A stretch of DNA of 64,000 nt, from positions 186,001 to 250,000 of the forward strand of contig NZ_JAQITD010000001.1 of assembly GCF_028618555.1 (NCBI RefSeq). Direction: 5' to 3'. Position numbers and translations under genes: made by a program. Shown piece by piece: positions 10,158 through 18,480 of the stretch. This DNA is from Bartonella sp. CM31XJBT. Lineage in GTDB: Bacteria; Pseudomonadota; Alphaproteobacteria; Rhizobiales; Rhizobiaceae. Positions within the stretch are counted from its first letter, which is position 1. Every line of letters begins with the position of its first letter. The notes under the pieces are model-generated. The model did not search any database. It had not been told where the DNA came from and worked only from the letters and a program-made list of their open reading frames with translations.

Positions 10158-11156
10158 CTAAACGAATAGGTTTTGGGAAAATTGACCATGTGGACGAAAT
10201 CGCCAAAGATAACTTGGCAAGAATGCTGCCATTGCTCTGGGGGTAATTCCCACACCTTCTAGAGTATATCCATTCTCTATAGCTTCTTTAGAAACAATGT
10301 TATCCATTTGCAAAAAACGTATCTGATTGGCTGTTACGAGTGTTGGTACAAAAGGCAATTTACCGACTGTTCCCAAAATTCCTCCAATCAATAGACCAGC
10401 AGAAAGGGGCATGGATAGGATTGTTTTTTTACGGTGAATAATTTTGAGTATATTTTCAAGAGTATTTTGGAAGGTGATAATCTGGGGACCACCAAGATCA
10501 TAATTTTTTCCCCAAGCAACTTGTCCATCTAAAGCGCGCGCGATAAACTCAGCAACATCACCAACATACACGGGTTGCAATTTGCTTTGCCCACCTCCAA
10601 AAAGAGGCATAATTGGTAAAAAACGTGACAAATCTGCCAAGGTGTTAAAGAAACAGTCCTCTGGTCCAAAGATAACGGATGGACGGATAATAATTGCTTG
10701 AGGATGCTTATTATGAATGATTTGTTCACCCATAAACTTAACACGTGCATAAAGACATGAAGCATTCTCGTTAGCCACAAGTGTTGACATATAGATTAGC
10801 GGAATACCAGTTTCTGCTGTTAATTCAGCAACATTGTAAACACCATCAATTTGTGTTTTTTTAAAATTCGATTGATTTGCTTGTTTTAAGCTACCAGGCA
10901 AAAACACTGCTGCATCAGCTCCAAGCAATGCGCGTGCAACAGAAGCACGATGCTTGATATCTGTTTTAAGCATTTGGGTTTGTCCTACTTCTCCTATTTG
11001 AAGCATGTAATAAGCTTTTTGTGGACAACGAACAGCGATACGAACGCGATACCCCCGCTTAGTCAAAGTTTCAACGACATGTCGTCCTACAAAACCAGAT
11101 CCGCCAAAAACAGTAATAAGTTTAGGATGTTGATAAAGTGCACAATCAAGTTGCAT
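10158..11156 (-). CDS. NDUFA9-like NAD(P)-binding protein (complex I associated)
   Basis: A 332-residue atypical short-chain dehydrogenase of the NDUFA9/39-kDa group, which in mitochondria and alphaproteobacteria is an accessory subunit or assembly partner of NADH:quinone oxidoreductase. The N-terminal Rossmann motif GGSGFVGRHV is near residues 18-27, and a YARVK segment supplies the YxxxK pair. A hydrophobic stretch (AGLLIGGILGTVG) follows near residue 250. It lies 43 bases downstream of folC on the same strand, so it may be the last gene of an accD-folC transcript. A direct enzymatic role is not established for the group; it could be structural. The family call is firm, the role is inferred. 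Confidence 0.85.
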   Translation of the reverse strand: MQLDCALYQHPKLITVFGGSGFVGRHVVETLTKRGYRVRIAVRCPQKAYYMLQIGEVGQTQMLKTDIKHRASVARALLGADAAVFLPGSLKQANQSNFKKTQIDGVYNVAELTAETGIPLIYMSTLVANENASCLYARVKFMGEQIIHNKHPQAIIIRPSVIFGPEDCFFNTLADLSRFLPIMPLFGGGQSKLQPVYVGDVAEFIARALDGQVAWGKNYDLGGPQIITFQNTLENILKIIHRKKTILSMPLSAGLLIGGILGTVGKLPFVPTLVTANQIRFLQMDNIVSKEAIENGYTLEGVGITPRAMAAFLPSYLWRFRPHGQFSQNLFV

Positions 11157-11199
11157 GATGAAAAAGTCTATCTTTCAAAGTTTTAAAAATGGCTAATTT

Positions 11200-12519
11200 T
11201 TAGCACGGAGGTGTTTTATTGTCACGCAAAATATCGCCCGCAAGATAAAGGGAACCACCAATAAGGACAATTGCCTCTTTATATTCCACCTTAATCTTAT
11301 GCAAAGCATCTTGTAGATGAGCTTGTGGAGTAGCAAGGATTCCTGCTTTTTGCGCTGATTCAGCTAAGTTTATTGGAGAGATACTTGCATTATTGTTAAT
11401 CAGCGGTATCGTATATACTTTATCGACAAGGTTTGCTAAGGAACGAAAATAACCGACAGCATCTTTGGTATTGAGCATGCCAGCAATCATAATAATAGGA
11501 CGATCTGTTTTTTTTCTCCATTGTGCAAGTTCTGCTCCAATAACTTTTCCAGCAGCAGGATTATGACCACCATCTAACCATAAATCGATATTAGGAGACA
11601 GTTGATCAACCAAATGTCCTTGGGTAAGATGTTGCATTCGTGCGGGCCAATAAATATTTTTCAAAGCATCATTTATGGCTTGTTCTGAAAGTTGAAAACC
11701 TGCTTGAAAGACTGCTTCAAGAGACGCGCCAGCATTAGCAACTTGGTGGTCTCCAATAAGGTTAGGAAGGGGAAGATCCATGAGACCTTGATTGTTTTGA
11801 AAAACCATACGTCCATGTTCTTTATAACTTTGATAATCTTGATCAAATAGAGAATAAGATGCTTTATTTTTATTAGCAAGGGGTATTAGAGTAGCAAGAG
11901 TTTCTTCATAATTTTGCTTTCCAATGACTACAGGAACGTTTGGTTTGATAATCCCTCCTTTTTGAAAAGCGATTTGAGCAATTGTCTTTCCAAGAAAGAT
12001 CTCATGATCATAATCAATGGGCATAATAAGTGATACAGCTGGTTTGTTAACGACATTGGTAGCATCAAAATGTCCTCCCAATCCAACTTCTAAAATGACA
12101 ACATCAGCTGGATGTATACTAAACAGCATAAAGGCAGCGGCTGTAAAAATTTCAAAAATAGTAATCGGCTCTTGACGATTTACTTTTATAATTTCATGGA
12201 TTGTCTCAGCTAATTGGTTTTCTGTAACAAGTTGACCACCTCCTTTTTGACCTAACCGGCAGCGTTCATTCCAGTTGACGAGATGAGGTGAGCTATAGAC
12301 ATGAACGCGGTAGCCTGCACTTTCCAAAAGAGCACGGCAAATTGCTGAGGCAGATCCTTTGCCATTTGTTCCAGCGATGTGAATAACAGGTGCAAGTTTT
12401 AAATGTGGATTACCAAGACGCTCTAAAAGGTGAACAATACGCTCTAAAGAAAGATCAAATTTCTTCGGATAATTTTTTAGTAAATCATCCACCACCCTTT
12501 GTATTTGGCTTTGTTGCAT
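11200..12519 (-). CDS. folC: Bifunctional folylpolyglutamate / dihydrofolate synthase
   Basis: A 439-residue Mur-ligase-type enzyme that adds glutamate to dihydropteroate (making dihydrofolate) and to folates. The ATP loop GTNGKGSASA is near residues 50-59, followed by SSPHLVNWNER and EVGLGGHFDATN, which are diagnostic for FolC, and by LDGGHNPAA in the C-terminal domain. The ATG lies four bases after the accD stop, so the two genes are surely cotranscribed, the usual rhizobial accD-folC order. No defects are seen. Confidence 0.96.
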   Translation of the reverse strand: MQQSQIQRVVDDLLKNYPKKFDLSLERIVHLLERLGNPHLKLAPVIHIAGTNGKGSASAICRALLESAGYRVHVYSSPHLVNWNERCRLGQKGGGQLVTENQLAETIHEIIKVNRQEPITIFEIFTAAAFMLFSIHPADVVILEVGLGGHFDATNVVNKPAVSLIMPIDYDHEIFLGKTIAQIAFQKGGIIKPNVPVVIGKQNYEETLATLIPLANKNKASYSLFDQDYQSYKEHGRMVFQNNQGLMDLPLPNLIGDHQVANAGASLEAVFQAGFQLSEQAINDALKNIYWPARMQHLTQGHLVDQLSPNIDLWLDGGHNPAAGKVIGAELAQWRKKTDRPIIMIAGMLNTKDAVGYFRSLANLVDKVYTIPLINNNASISPINLAESAQKAGILATPQAHLQDALHKIKVEYKEAIVLIGGSLYLAGDILRDNKTPPC

Positions 12520-12523
12520 AAAT

Positions 12524-13444
12524 TTAAGCTGCTTTTGTTGTAGAAAGCGATGTTTGAGAGTCTGTTGGGGATGGATCAGAAGGGTTAAAAACAGCAGGGC
12601 GTTTCATCATCAAGCGTAAAAGACGTGCAATGGTTGTTTTCATGTCTAAACGCGATACAACCATATCAATCATACCATGTTCAAGCAGATACTCACTACT
12701 TTGAAAACCTTCTGGTAGGGTTTCGCGTATAGTTTGTTGAATTACACGTGGACCAGCAAAACCAATCATAGCGCCAGGTTCGGCAATGTGAATATCACCA
12801 AGCATGGCGTAAGAAGCAGTAACACCACCGGTGGTTGGATTGGTCAGCACAACAATATAGGGAAGTTTTGCTTCTTTCAACATTTCAATCGCTACTGTTG
12901 TACGAGGCATTTGCATCAACGAGAGTGTTCCTTCTTGCATGCGTGCACCACCAGAAGCAGCAAAAAGAACCAGCGGGCGCCTTTCAGCAATAGCAGTATC
13001 AAAAGCTTTGATAATAGCTTCTCCTGAAGCCATACCGAGTGATCCACCCATAAAGGCGAAATCTTGAACGATTGCAATAATTGGTAAGCCTTCAATCGTA
13101 CCACGTGCACTTAAAATATTGTCATCAACACCAAGTTTAGAACGATAATCTTTTAACCGGTCAATATAGCGTTTTTCGTCACGAAATTTTAAAGGATCTG
13201 TTACAACTTTTGGATTTTCAAGAGTTGTATAAACACCATCATCAAAAAAATGCATGAGACGATTTTTAGCACTGATACGCATATGATGGCCAGAATTGGG
13301 AGCTACAAATTGATTAGCTTCCAGATCTTTATGGAAGACCATTTCACCACTGGTAGGATCTTTAATCCATAGATTTTCTGGAATTTCACGGCGCCCCAAT
13401 ATAGAGTTAATTTTAGGACGAACATAATTTGTAATCCAGTTCAT
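12524..13444 (-). CDS. accD: Acetyl-CoA carboxylase carboxyltransferase subunit beta
   Basis: A 306-residue carboxyltransferase beta subunit that with AccA moves the carboxyl group from biotin to acetyl-CoA, making malonyl-CoA for fatty acids. The crotonase-like core is clear ([55 protein letters not shown]). The N-terminal zinc ribbon is degenerate: the positions aligning with the four E. coli zinc cysteines read Asp29, Ser32, Ala48 and Ser51, so no zinc site is possible. In many rhizobia trpA precedes accD; here a 974-base spacer does. Confidence 0.96.
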   Translation of the reverse strand: MNWITNYVRPKINSILGRREIPENLWIKDPTSGEMVFHKDLEANQFVAPNSGHHMRISAKNRLMHFFDDGVYTTLENPKVVTDPLKFRDEKRYIDRLKDYRSKLGVDDNILSARGTIEGLPIIAIVQDFAFMGGSLGMASGEAIIKAFDTAIAERRPLVLFAASGGARMQEGTLSLMQMPRTTVAIEMLKEAKLPYIVVLTNPTTGGVTASYAMLGDIHIAEPGAMIGFAGPRVIQQTIRETLPEGFQSSEYLLEHGMIDMVVSRLDMKTTIARLLRLMMKRPAVFNPSDPSPTDSQTSLSTTKAA

Positions 13445-14418
13445 CTTTATAACCTTCCTTTAAATATTGTGCATCTTTTGCATGATTTGAAAGAATATAG
13501 AACTTAAGCAGTCACATTTGCTTTACCGGTTGAACAAAGGAGTCTATTTAATACTTTTATCAGTGTACGTATAGCTTGTTTTTTAATTTTTAATTTTTCC
13601 CATATCATAACAATCATATGCATCATGAAGAGTATTTCCTATAATAAATTTCTCATAAGTTTTAAGAACTTACATTTTTTTATTTTTTACTTTGGTATTA
13701 AAATTCACTCCTTGTGTGGTTAACAAACGCCTTATTTTTTAATAAAAATGAATATCCAATTAATCATTCGTATCAACAGTTTTGAAGAAAAGAAACCTTA
13801 TAGTATAAGGCGCTAACAAGGCTAAAATAATCCATTAAAGATAATGAATACGACAACGCTATATTAGCGAAACGCTAACATCAGAGCAAGGTTTTTTTCA
13901 AAAGGTTTCTTTAAAGCGCATGCTTTTTACAATTAAAATTGAATACGCTCAAAATACTCCTATTCCATTGAACTCAATATTGTTTTGAATAAAAACAAGA
14001 GGAAAAAGCATGCCGCCAAATAGTAGAAAAGTACAGAGTATTAGGAATTGTGCAAAACAATTAAGCACGTAGCTAAACGAAGTTAAACAACTCTACTGAA
14101 TAAATAAAAGTAAACAACTTTCCTCCCAAATAGTTATTATTCCTTAATTTTTTACATATATCATACAAATGCAATAATCTACACTCTGTACAAAAATATT
14201 AAAAATTTCTTCTACAACAGCTGCTTTTTAAATTCTTCTTGGTTTTTAAAATTCAAAATTTCTATTCATTAAAACTTTATTTTAAACAAAGAAGCCCTAG
14301 CCGTTTTTTATAATGTTCTTGAAAAAAATCTTGTAGTTCAAAGAAAGAAAAAATTATACAGTACATTCTTTAAATATATTTCTTGTTTTTTTTGCGTCTT
14401 TCCTTAGTTTATTAATCT
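13445..14418. other. Spacer upstream of accD
   Basis: About 970 bases between divergent accD and the EI24 gene, with no supportable gene. Two things stand out: a perfect small hairpin (TTAGCG, AAA, CGCTAA) near 13862-13876, followed about 14 bases later by a run of seven T, and an 11-base inverted pair AAAGAAACCTT / AAGGTTTCTTT at about 13790 and 13909. Their meaning is not clear. Confidence 0.45.
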
Positions 14419-15138
14419 ATGATTTTTACTGCTGCTTATCGTGCTTTACAACGTCTTTTGACCTCGCAATATCGTATTATGATACTGAAAGCATTGGGGG
14501 TTACTTTTTTCACTCTCACCATTTTATGGTTATGTGTGCACCAACTTTTTGTGTCTTACTTTTGGCCCTGGATTGCTCAATTTCTTCCTGGACTCCCTAG
14601 TTGGGCAGGATGGATTGGTTTTAGCATGCTTATCATTTTTAATCTTGGTTTGGCTCTTTTGTTGGCTTTTTTGATTGCACCAATCGCAGCTATGATTGGT
14701 GGTTTTTTCATTGACTCTGCTGCTGAAATTATTGAAAAAGAGGATTACTCAAACGAGCCTATTGGACAAGCTTTGCCGTTTCGGCGTTCTCTTATCATTT
14801 CCTTTAAATTTGTTATTTTAAGCCTTCTTGGTAATGGAATTGCTTTTATTTTATTCTTCATACCAGGTATTAATTTAATTGCTTTTTATCTTATTAATGG
14901 TTATTTGCTCGGTCATGAATATTTCTTGTTTGCTGCTTATCGTTTTCGAACAGAGCAAGATGCACGTGCTTTTTTACATACTCATTACACAACGGTTTTT
15001 GGTGCAGGATTATTGATAGCGCTTTTTGTTTCAATTCCAATTCTTAATTTAGCAACACCGCTTTTTGCAGCCGCCTTTATGACATATTTACACAAAATGC
15101 TTTCCCAAAAGACCATGGCACGCATTACACAAAAATAG
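14419..15138 (+). CDS. EI24/CysZ-family inner-membrane protein
   Basis: A 239-residue membrane protein with about five or six hydrophobic segments (about residues 25-45, 65-95, 130-160, 190-215) and the EI24-type pattern IAPIAAMIGGFFID and INGYLLGHEYF. CysZ of enteric bacteria is a sulfate channel; many alphaproteobacterial members are only called EI24-domain proteins, and no sulfate genes are nearby to support transport. It starts at an ATG just after a long AT-rich spacer and stands alone. The family is fairly secure, the substrate unknown. Confidence 0.8.
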   Translation: MIFTAAYRALQRLLTSQYRIMILKALGVTFFTLTILWLCVHQLFVSYFWPWIAQFLPGLPSWAGWIGFSMLIIFNLGLALLLAFLIAPIAAMIGGFFIDSAAEIIEKEDYSNEPIGQALPFRRSLIISFKFVILSLLGNGIAFILFFIPGINLIAFYLINGYLLGHEYFLFAAYRFRTEQDARAFLHTHYTTVFGAGLLIALFVSIPILNLATPLFAAAFMTYLHKMLSQKTMARITQK

Positions 15139-15226
15139 TGTTCCTTGGCTTTAAGGTTAATAAAAATTGCTAGCCAAAGAAAGCATAATATAAAATTTTA
15201 TACTTTATCTTTTATTAAAGCAATAT

Positions 15227-15253
15227 ATTGATTTATAATGATAATTTATTGTT
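15227..15253 (+). repeat. Left-terminus motif of the dispersed repeat, copy A
   Basis: A 27-base motif beginning ATTGATTTATAATGATAA and ending TATTGTT. It differs at one position from the copy at 34474-34500 and is the reverse complement, at 25 of 27 positions, of the right end at 62572-62598. Confidence 0.75.
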
Positions 15254-15441
15254 TCACAACATGAGTGAAAAACCTAAATATCATGAGGATTTCTCATTTT
15301 AGTCCTATTCATATTAGATCAATTGAAATCGTTTGTTAATATGTCATAAACGGAGGTGGTGTGCAGATAAGAGTACTTTCAAAAAGGCGTGAAATATCTT
15401 TTATGAATCCTCTTAATGCAAACATTATCGTCGCATTGAAA

Positions 15442-15606
15442 ACTGAAAAAGAGTATGATGGTGCCGCTTTGTACCTTCTATTTCAGTAAAAATGGATAGC
15501 ATAATGTATTTTATACCATTCATGGAGAGTGTATACTCTTCATAAGAGTGTTTTGGCAATTATTGAAAGATATCTGTGTAAAACAAGCACGTAGTTATAT
15601 AGGAGT
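15442..15606 (+). pseudogene. Integrase 5' fragment, copy A (heavily decayed)
   Basis: About 215 bases inside the left terminus the frame reads EYDGAALYLLFQ, a stop, then KW, and further on, after a frame change, LKDICVKQARSYIG. These align with the DGAGLLLHKRKD and REVSLKQVREFA parts of the better preserved copy at 34660-34925, which is the N-terminal arm-binding region of P4-type tyrosine recombinases. It is too damaged to make a product. Confidence 0.5.
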
Positions 15607-15849
15607 AACGTAGTAGCGCCGTAGATATTCTGATTTTGGACAACAGAATGATTAATATGATAAAAGTGGAAAAAATAAGCTTAGGCGATTGACCGTCCGA
15701 TCCCATGGAAGAGCTCTTTCTTAAGAAGAGGCAAAGAATGAGAGACACCACTGATGATTAAAAATGATGAGATTTTAAAAGCTATAAGTGCAATGAAATA
15801 AGAATTCATTGAAGCACTTTTCGTACAAGTGGTGCACTGTATCAAATAA

Positions 15850-16215
15850 TTTTTAGATAATAACACCATTAATTTATGAAGAGAATTGATCATTTTCAAC
15901 TTGAATAAGAATCCAAAATATAGAAATATTCTTTAATTTCAAAGTCTCTATTCAACATCAAAAAATTATTTACTTGCACATTATAGACAAGACCAATGTA
16001 TGGATACAAGGCTTTCGATAGAGGAATAAAAATGCTTTTCATGAATCATTACAATGGAGGATATCATGGATAAAATTCTAATCTTTGTGGTCTTGGTATG
16101 CTGGAGAGAGGACACACACATTTAATCTTAAAGACCGATCACTGAGGAAAATAATAAAGGCGTCAGTTTAGACAGTGGTGCAGTGAATTTTGTCTATACT
16201 CTTTATAAGCGTTAA
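15850..16215 (+). repeat. Left-hand repeat unit, copy B (diverged)
   Basis: Shares the sequence order of the other left units: a degenerate ATTAATTTATGAAGA terminus, TTCAACTTGAATAAGAA, a CATTATAGAC block, a GGATAC block, then AAAATGCTTTTCATGAATCATT. It ends in a frame reading LDSGAV, probably the equivalent of the integrase DGAG motif. Boundaries are approximate. Confidence 0.5.
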
Positions 16216-16255
16216 TGTGAGATATGCTTTAAATTGCATTGAGATATTATAATAT

Positions 16256-16530
16256 ATTGATTTATATATTATTTTTCATAGTGAATAAGAGCTCCAAATA
16301 AAGTTGTCATATTTTCTCATTAACTGCTCTCATCATGAAACAATCAAAATCATTTATTTGCATATCATAAATATGACCAATATGGGGATAAAAACATTGA
16401 AGAAAGAAAATGCTTTTTATAAATTTTATCCAGTGCAAGAGCTTTGTCAAAATTGATGGTAGCCAAAGTAAATGATAGCTTGTTTTTTATAAGCTGGGGA
16501 GACAGTGGTGCAAGAGATCCTACTTTTATG
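16256..16530 (+). repeat. Left-hand repeat unit, copy C
   Basis: Begins with ATTGATTTATATATTATT, then follows the family order GTGAATAAGAGCTCC, AATCAAAATCATTTATTTGC, ATATGACCAATATGGGGATA, and AATGCTTTTTATAAA, ending at a GDSGA frame near 16498. It pairs with the right-hand tail ending at about 16902, giving an element of roughly 650 bases with inverted ends. Confidence 0.55.
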
Positions 16531-16639
16531 AAGGCTAAGGTGATACGGGATTTTAAAAAAATATTTCCCAACGCTCGTCACACCCATTTCGCGACAGCGC
16601 TTGTGAATGGTATAAGGGCAAAGTTCTCGTGAATAATAT

Positions 16640-16902
16640 AAAACTTATAGGGCATCACTATCTTTACGCTTAATAAAAAGAGCACGCTGGCACCATCATC
16701 CTCAGTGTTGCCCGAGACGGCCCATTATAAGCGTTTTTAGTTCTTTCTTAAACGTTTTGTATTCATACAGCTATCCTTGTTTGCAATGTACAAGAAAATG
16801 ATTTTTATTGCTTTAACATGAGAGAGATTGGAAATGAGAGAATCTTACGATATTTGGGTTCTAATTTAATATGAACAATGCGAGATTATCATTATAAATC
16901 AA
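16640..16902 (+). repeat. Right-hand repeat tail with inverted terminus
   Basis: Matches the right-hand family over TTCTTAAACGTTTT.TATTCATACA and GAAATGAGAGAATCTTACGA, then ends in AACAATGCGAG..ATTATCATTATAAATCAA (16874-16902), the inverted counterpart of the left terminus with two extra bases. Confidence 0.55.
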
Positions 16903-16990
16903 AAATATTGTATAACAATCGAGATGAATAGACACCTATTGTCAGTTCTATTTTATAGGTTTTTTTAATATCAACGCGTTTGAAGAGTTA

Positions 16991-18412
16991 TTATTTGCAA
17001 AGGGGTATATTTTCCTCATGAGGAGTAGGTGTTTTGGGGGCAAAAAATGATACAATCACGTTTGCTAATTTTTGCGCTACGTGTTGTTTACTCATATGGG
17101 GCCATTGTTCAACTTTTTTTCTACTTACGAGATAAACTTGATTTGTATCAGCACCCATGACACTTGTGCCATCTAGTTGAAGAGAAATATCATTAGCAAG
17201 AATGAAATCAGCTCCTTTTTCAACACATTTTTTTTGCGCATTGGCAATGATATCACATGTTTCTGCAGCAAAACCAATGACCAGTGAGGGGCGGTTTGGA
17301 GCGTGTCCAATCGTTGCTAAAATGTCAGGATTTTCGACCATATGAAGGGATGGTGGTATTTTATGAGCATTCTTTTTAATTTTGTGTAAAGACTGCGTTT
17401 GACTGCGCCAGTCACAAACAGCGGCAACAAAGATGGCACCATCAGCAGGCAATGCGGTTTGAACGGCTTGTAACATCTGTTGTGCTGTTTCAACATGAAT
17501 GGTTTTTACTTCTTGTGGGTCTGCAAGATTAACAGGTCCACAAATAAGTGTTACTTTTGCACCCAAATGCGCAAGAGCGGTTGCGATGGCATGGCCTTGT
17601 TTACCTGAAGACCGATTAGCAAGATAACGTACTGGATCAATTGGTTCATGGGTAGGGCCAGAGGTAACGATGAAATGGCGGTCAGAGAGAGGTTTTTCAT
17701 GCCCATTCAAAAGAGCCTCTATGGTAGCAACAATAGTTAAAGGTTCGCTCATGCGCCCATATCCTATCTCGTCACGTTCAGCCATATTTCCGATTTCTGG
17801 TCCGATGATATGAACGCCATCTGCGCGCAGTTGTGCAACATTGCGAATAGTGGCAGGATGCGCCCACATGGACGGATTCATGGCGGGTGCAATTAAGAGT
17901 GGACAGCGTGCCGCTAAAAGAATGCAATCAGTCAGATCATCTCCTATGCCATTGGCTATTTTTGCAATGCGATTGGCTGTAGCAGGGGCTAAAATAATAA
18001 GGTCAGCATTACGTGCTAATCGGATATGTCCAATATCATGTTCTTCTTCGCGTGAAAATAAATCAGTATATACAGTACCACCGCTTAAAGCTTCAGCGGC
18101 TAAAGGCGTAATAAATTTTTGCGCTGCTTTTGTCATTACAACTTTTAAGTGTGCTCCACGTTCTTGTAAACGGCGAATCAAATCAAGTGCTTTATAGGAT
18201 GCAATACTTCCACCAATAATAAGAAGGAGAGATTTTGATTTCAATGATTTCACTTCAACAGCACTAGCATGAAGGGGTTGTGTGGTGAGAGGAGTGGGAT
18301 TGCTTAAAAGGCGTCGGACTTCTTCTTCCATAGAAATACCATTTTGCGCGGCGCGTATGCGCAAAGCTTCTTTGGTTTCAGGAGACAGGTTACGAATGGT
18401 AATACTGGCCAT
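16991..18412 (-). CDS. coaBC: CoaBC with an N-terminal ribbon-helix-helix (FitA-like) domain
   Basis: Bifunctional CoA enzyme of 473 residues: 4'-phosphopantothenate is joined to cysteine (CoaB) and the product decarboxylated (CoaC). Residues about 60-240 form the flavoprotein domain (GGSIASYKALDLIRRL, HIRLARNADLIILAPATAN, APAMNPSMW); residues about 245 onward form CoaB (TSGPTHEPIDPVRYLANRSSGKQG). Unusually, residues 1-40 form a separate domain (SITIRNLSPETKEALRIRAA, then SMEEEVRRLL) that looks like FitA/VapB-type antitoxin DNA-binding domains. The ATG has a strong TTGGAGG six bases upstream, so the long form is expressed. The family ACG cysteine motif reads M-A-E-R here. It follows ubiB by 68 bases. 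Confidence 0.93.
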   Translation of the reverse strand: MASITIRNLSPETKEALRIRAAQNGISMEEEVRRLLSNPTPLTTQPLHASAVEVKSLKSKSLLLIIGGSIASYKALDLIRRLQERGAHLKVVMTKAAQKFITPLAAEALSGGTVYTDLFSREEEHDIGHIRLARNADLIILAPATANRIAKIANGIGDDLTDCILLAARCPLLIAPAMNPSMWAHPATIRNVAQLRADGVHIIGPEIGNMAERDEIGYGRMSEPLTIVATIEALLNGHEKPLSDRHFIVTSGPTHEPIDPVRYLANRSSGKQGHAIATALAHLGAKVTLICGPVNLADPQEVKTIHVETAQQMLQAVQTALPADGAIFVAAVCDWRSQTQSLHKIKKNAHKIPPSLHMVENPDILATIGHAPNRPSLVIGFAAETCDIIANAQKKCVEKGADFILANDISLQLDGTSVMGADTNQVYLVSRKKVEQWPHMSKQHVAQKLANVIVSFFAPKTPTPHEENIPLCK

Positions 18413-18480
18413 AAAATACCTCCAAGAAATAAAATGATTGCAATGATTTCATTGTTGATATTTTTAGCATATTAAGGAGA

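Larger units (their letters stand above)
15139..16990. other. 1.85-kb spacer made of decayed repeats
   Basis: Contains three tandem, diverged left-hand repeat units (beginning about 15227, 15850 and 16256) and one right-hand tail that ends at about 16902. Each unit leads toward a decayed integrase 5' part. No intact gene is supported; short open frames here are chance products of the repeats. Confidence 0.6.

Noticed and set aside
16444-16632. 62-codon open frame in the repeat spacer
   Set aside because: It lies over the end of left-hand repeat copy C and has no conserved counterpart in the other copies beyond the GDSGA stretch.
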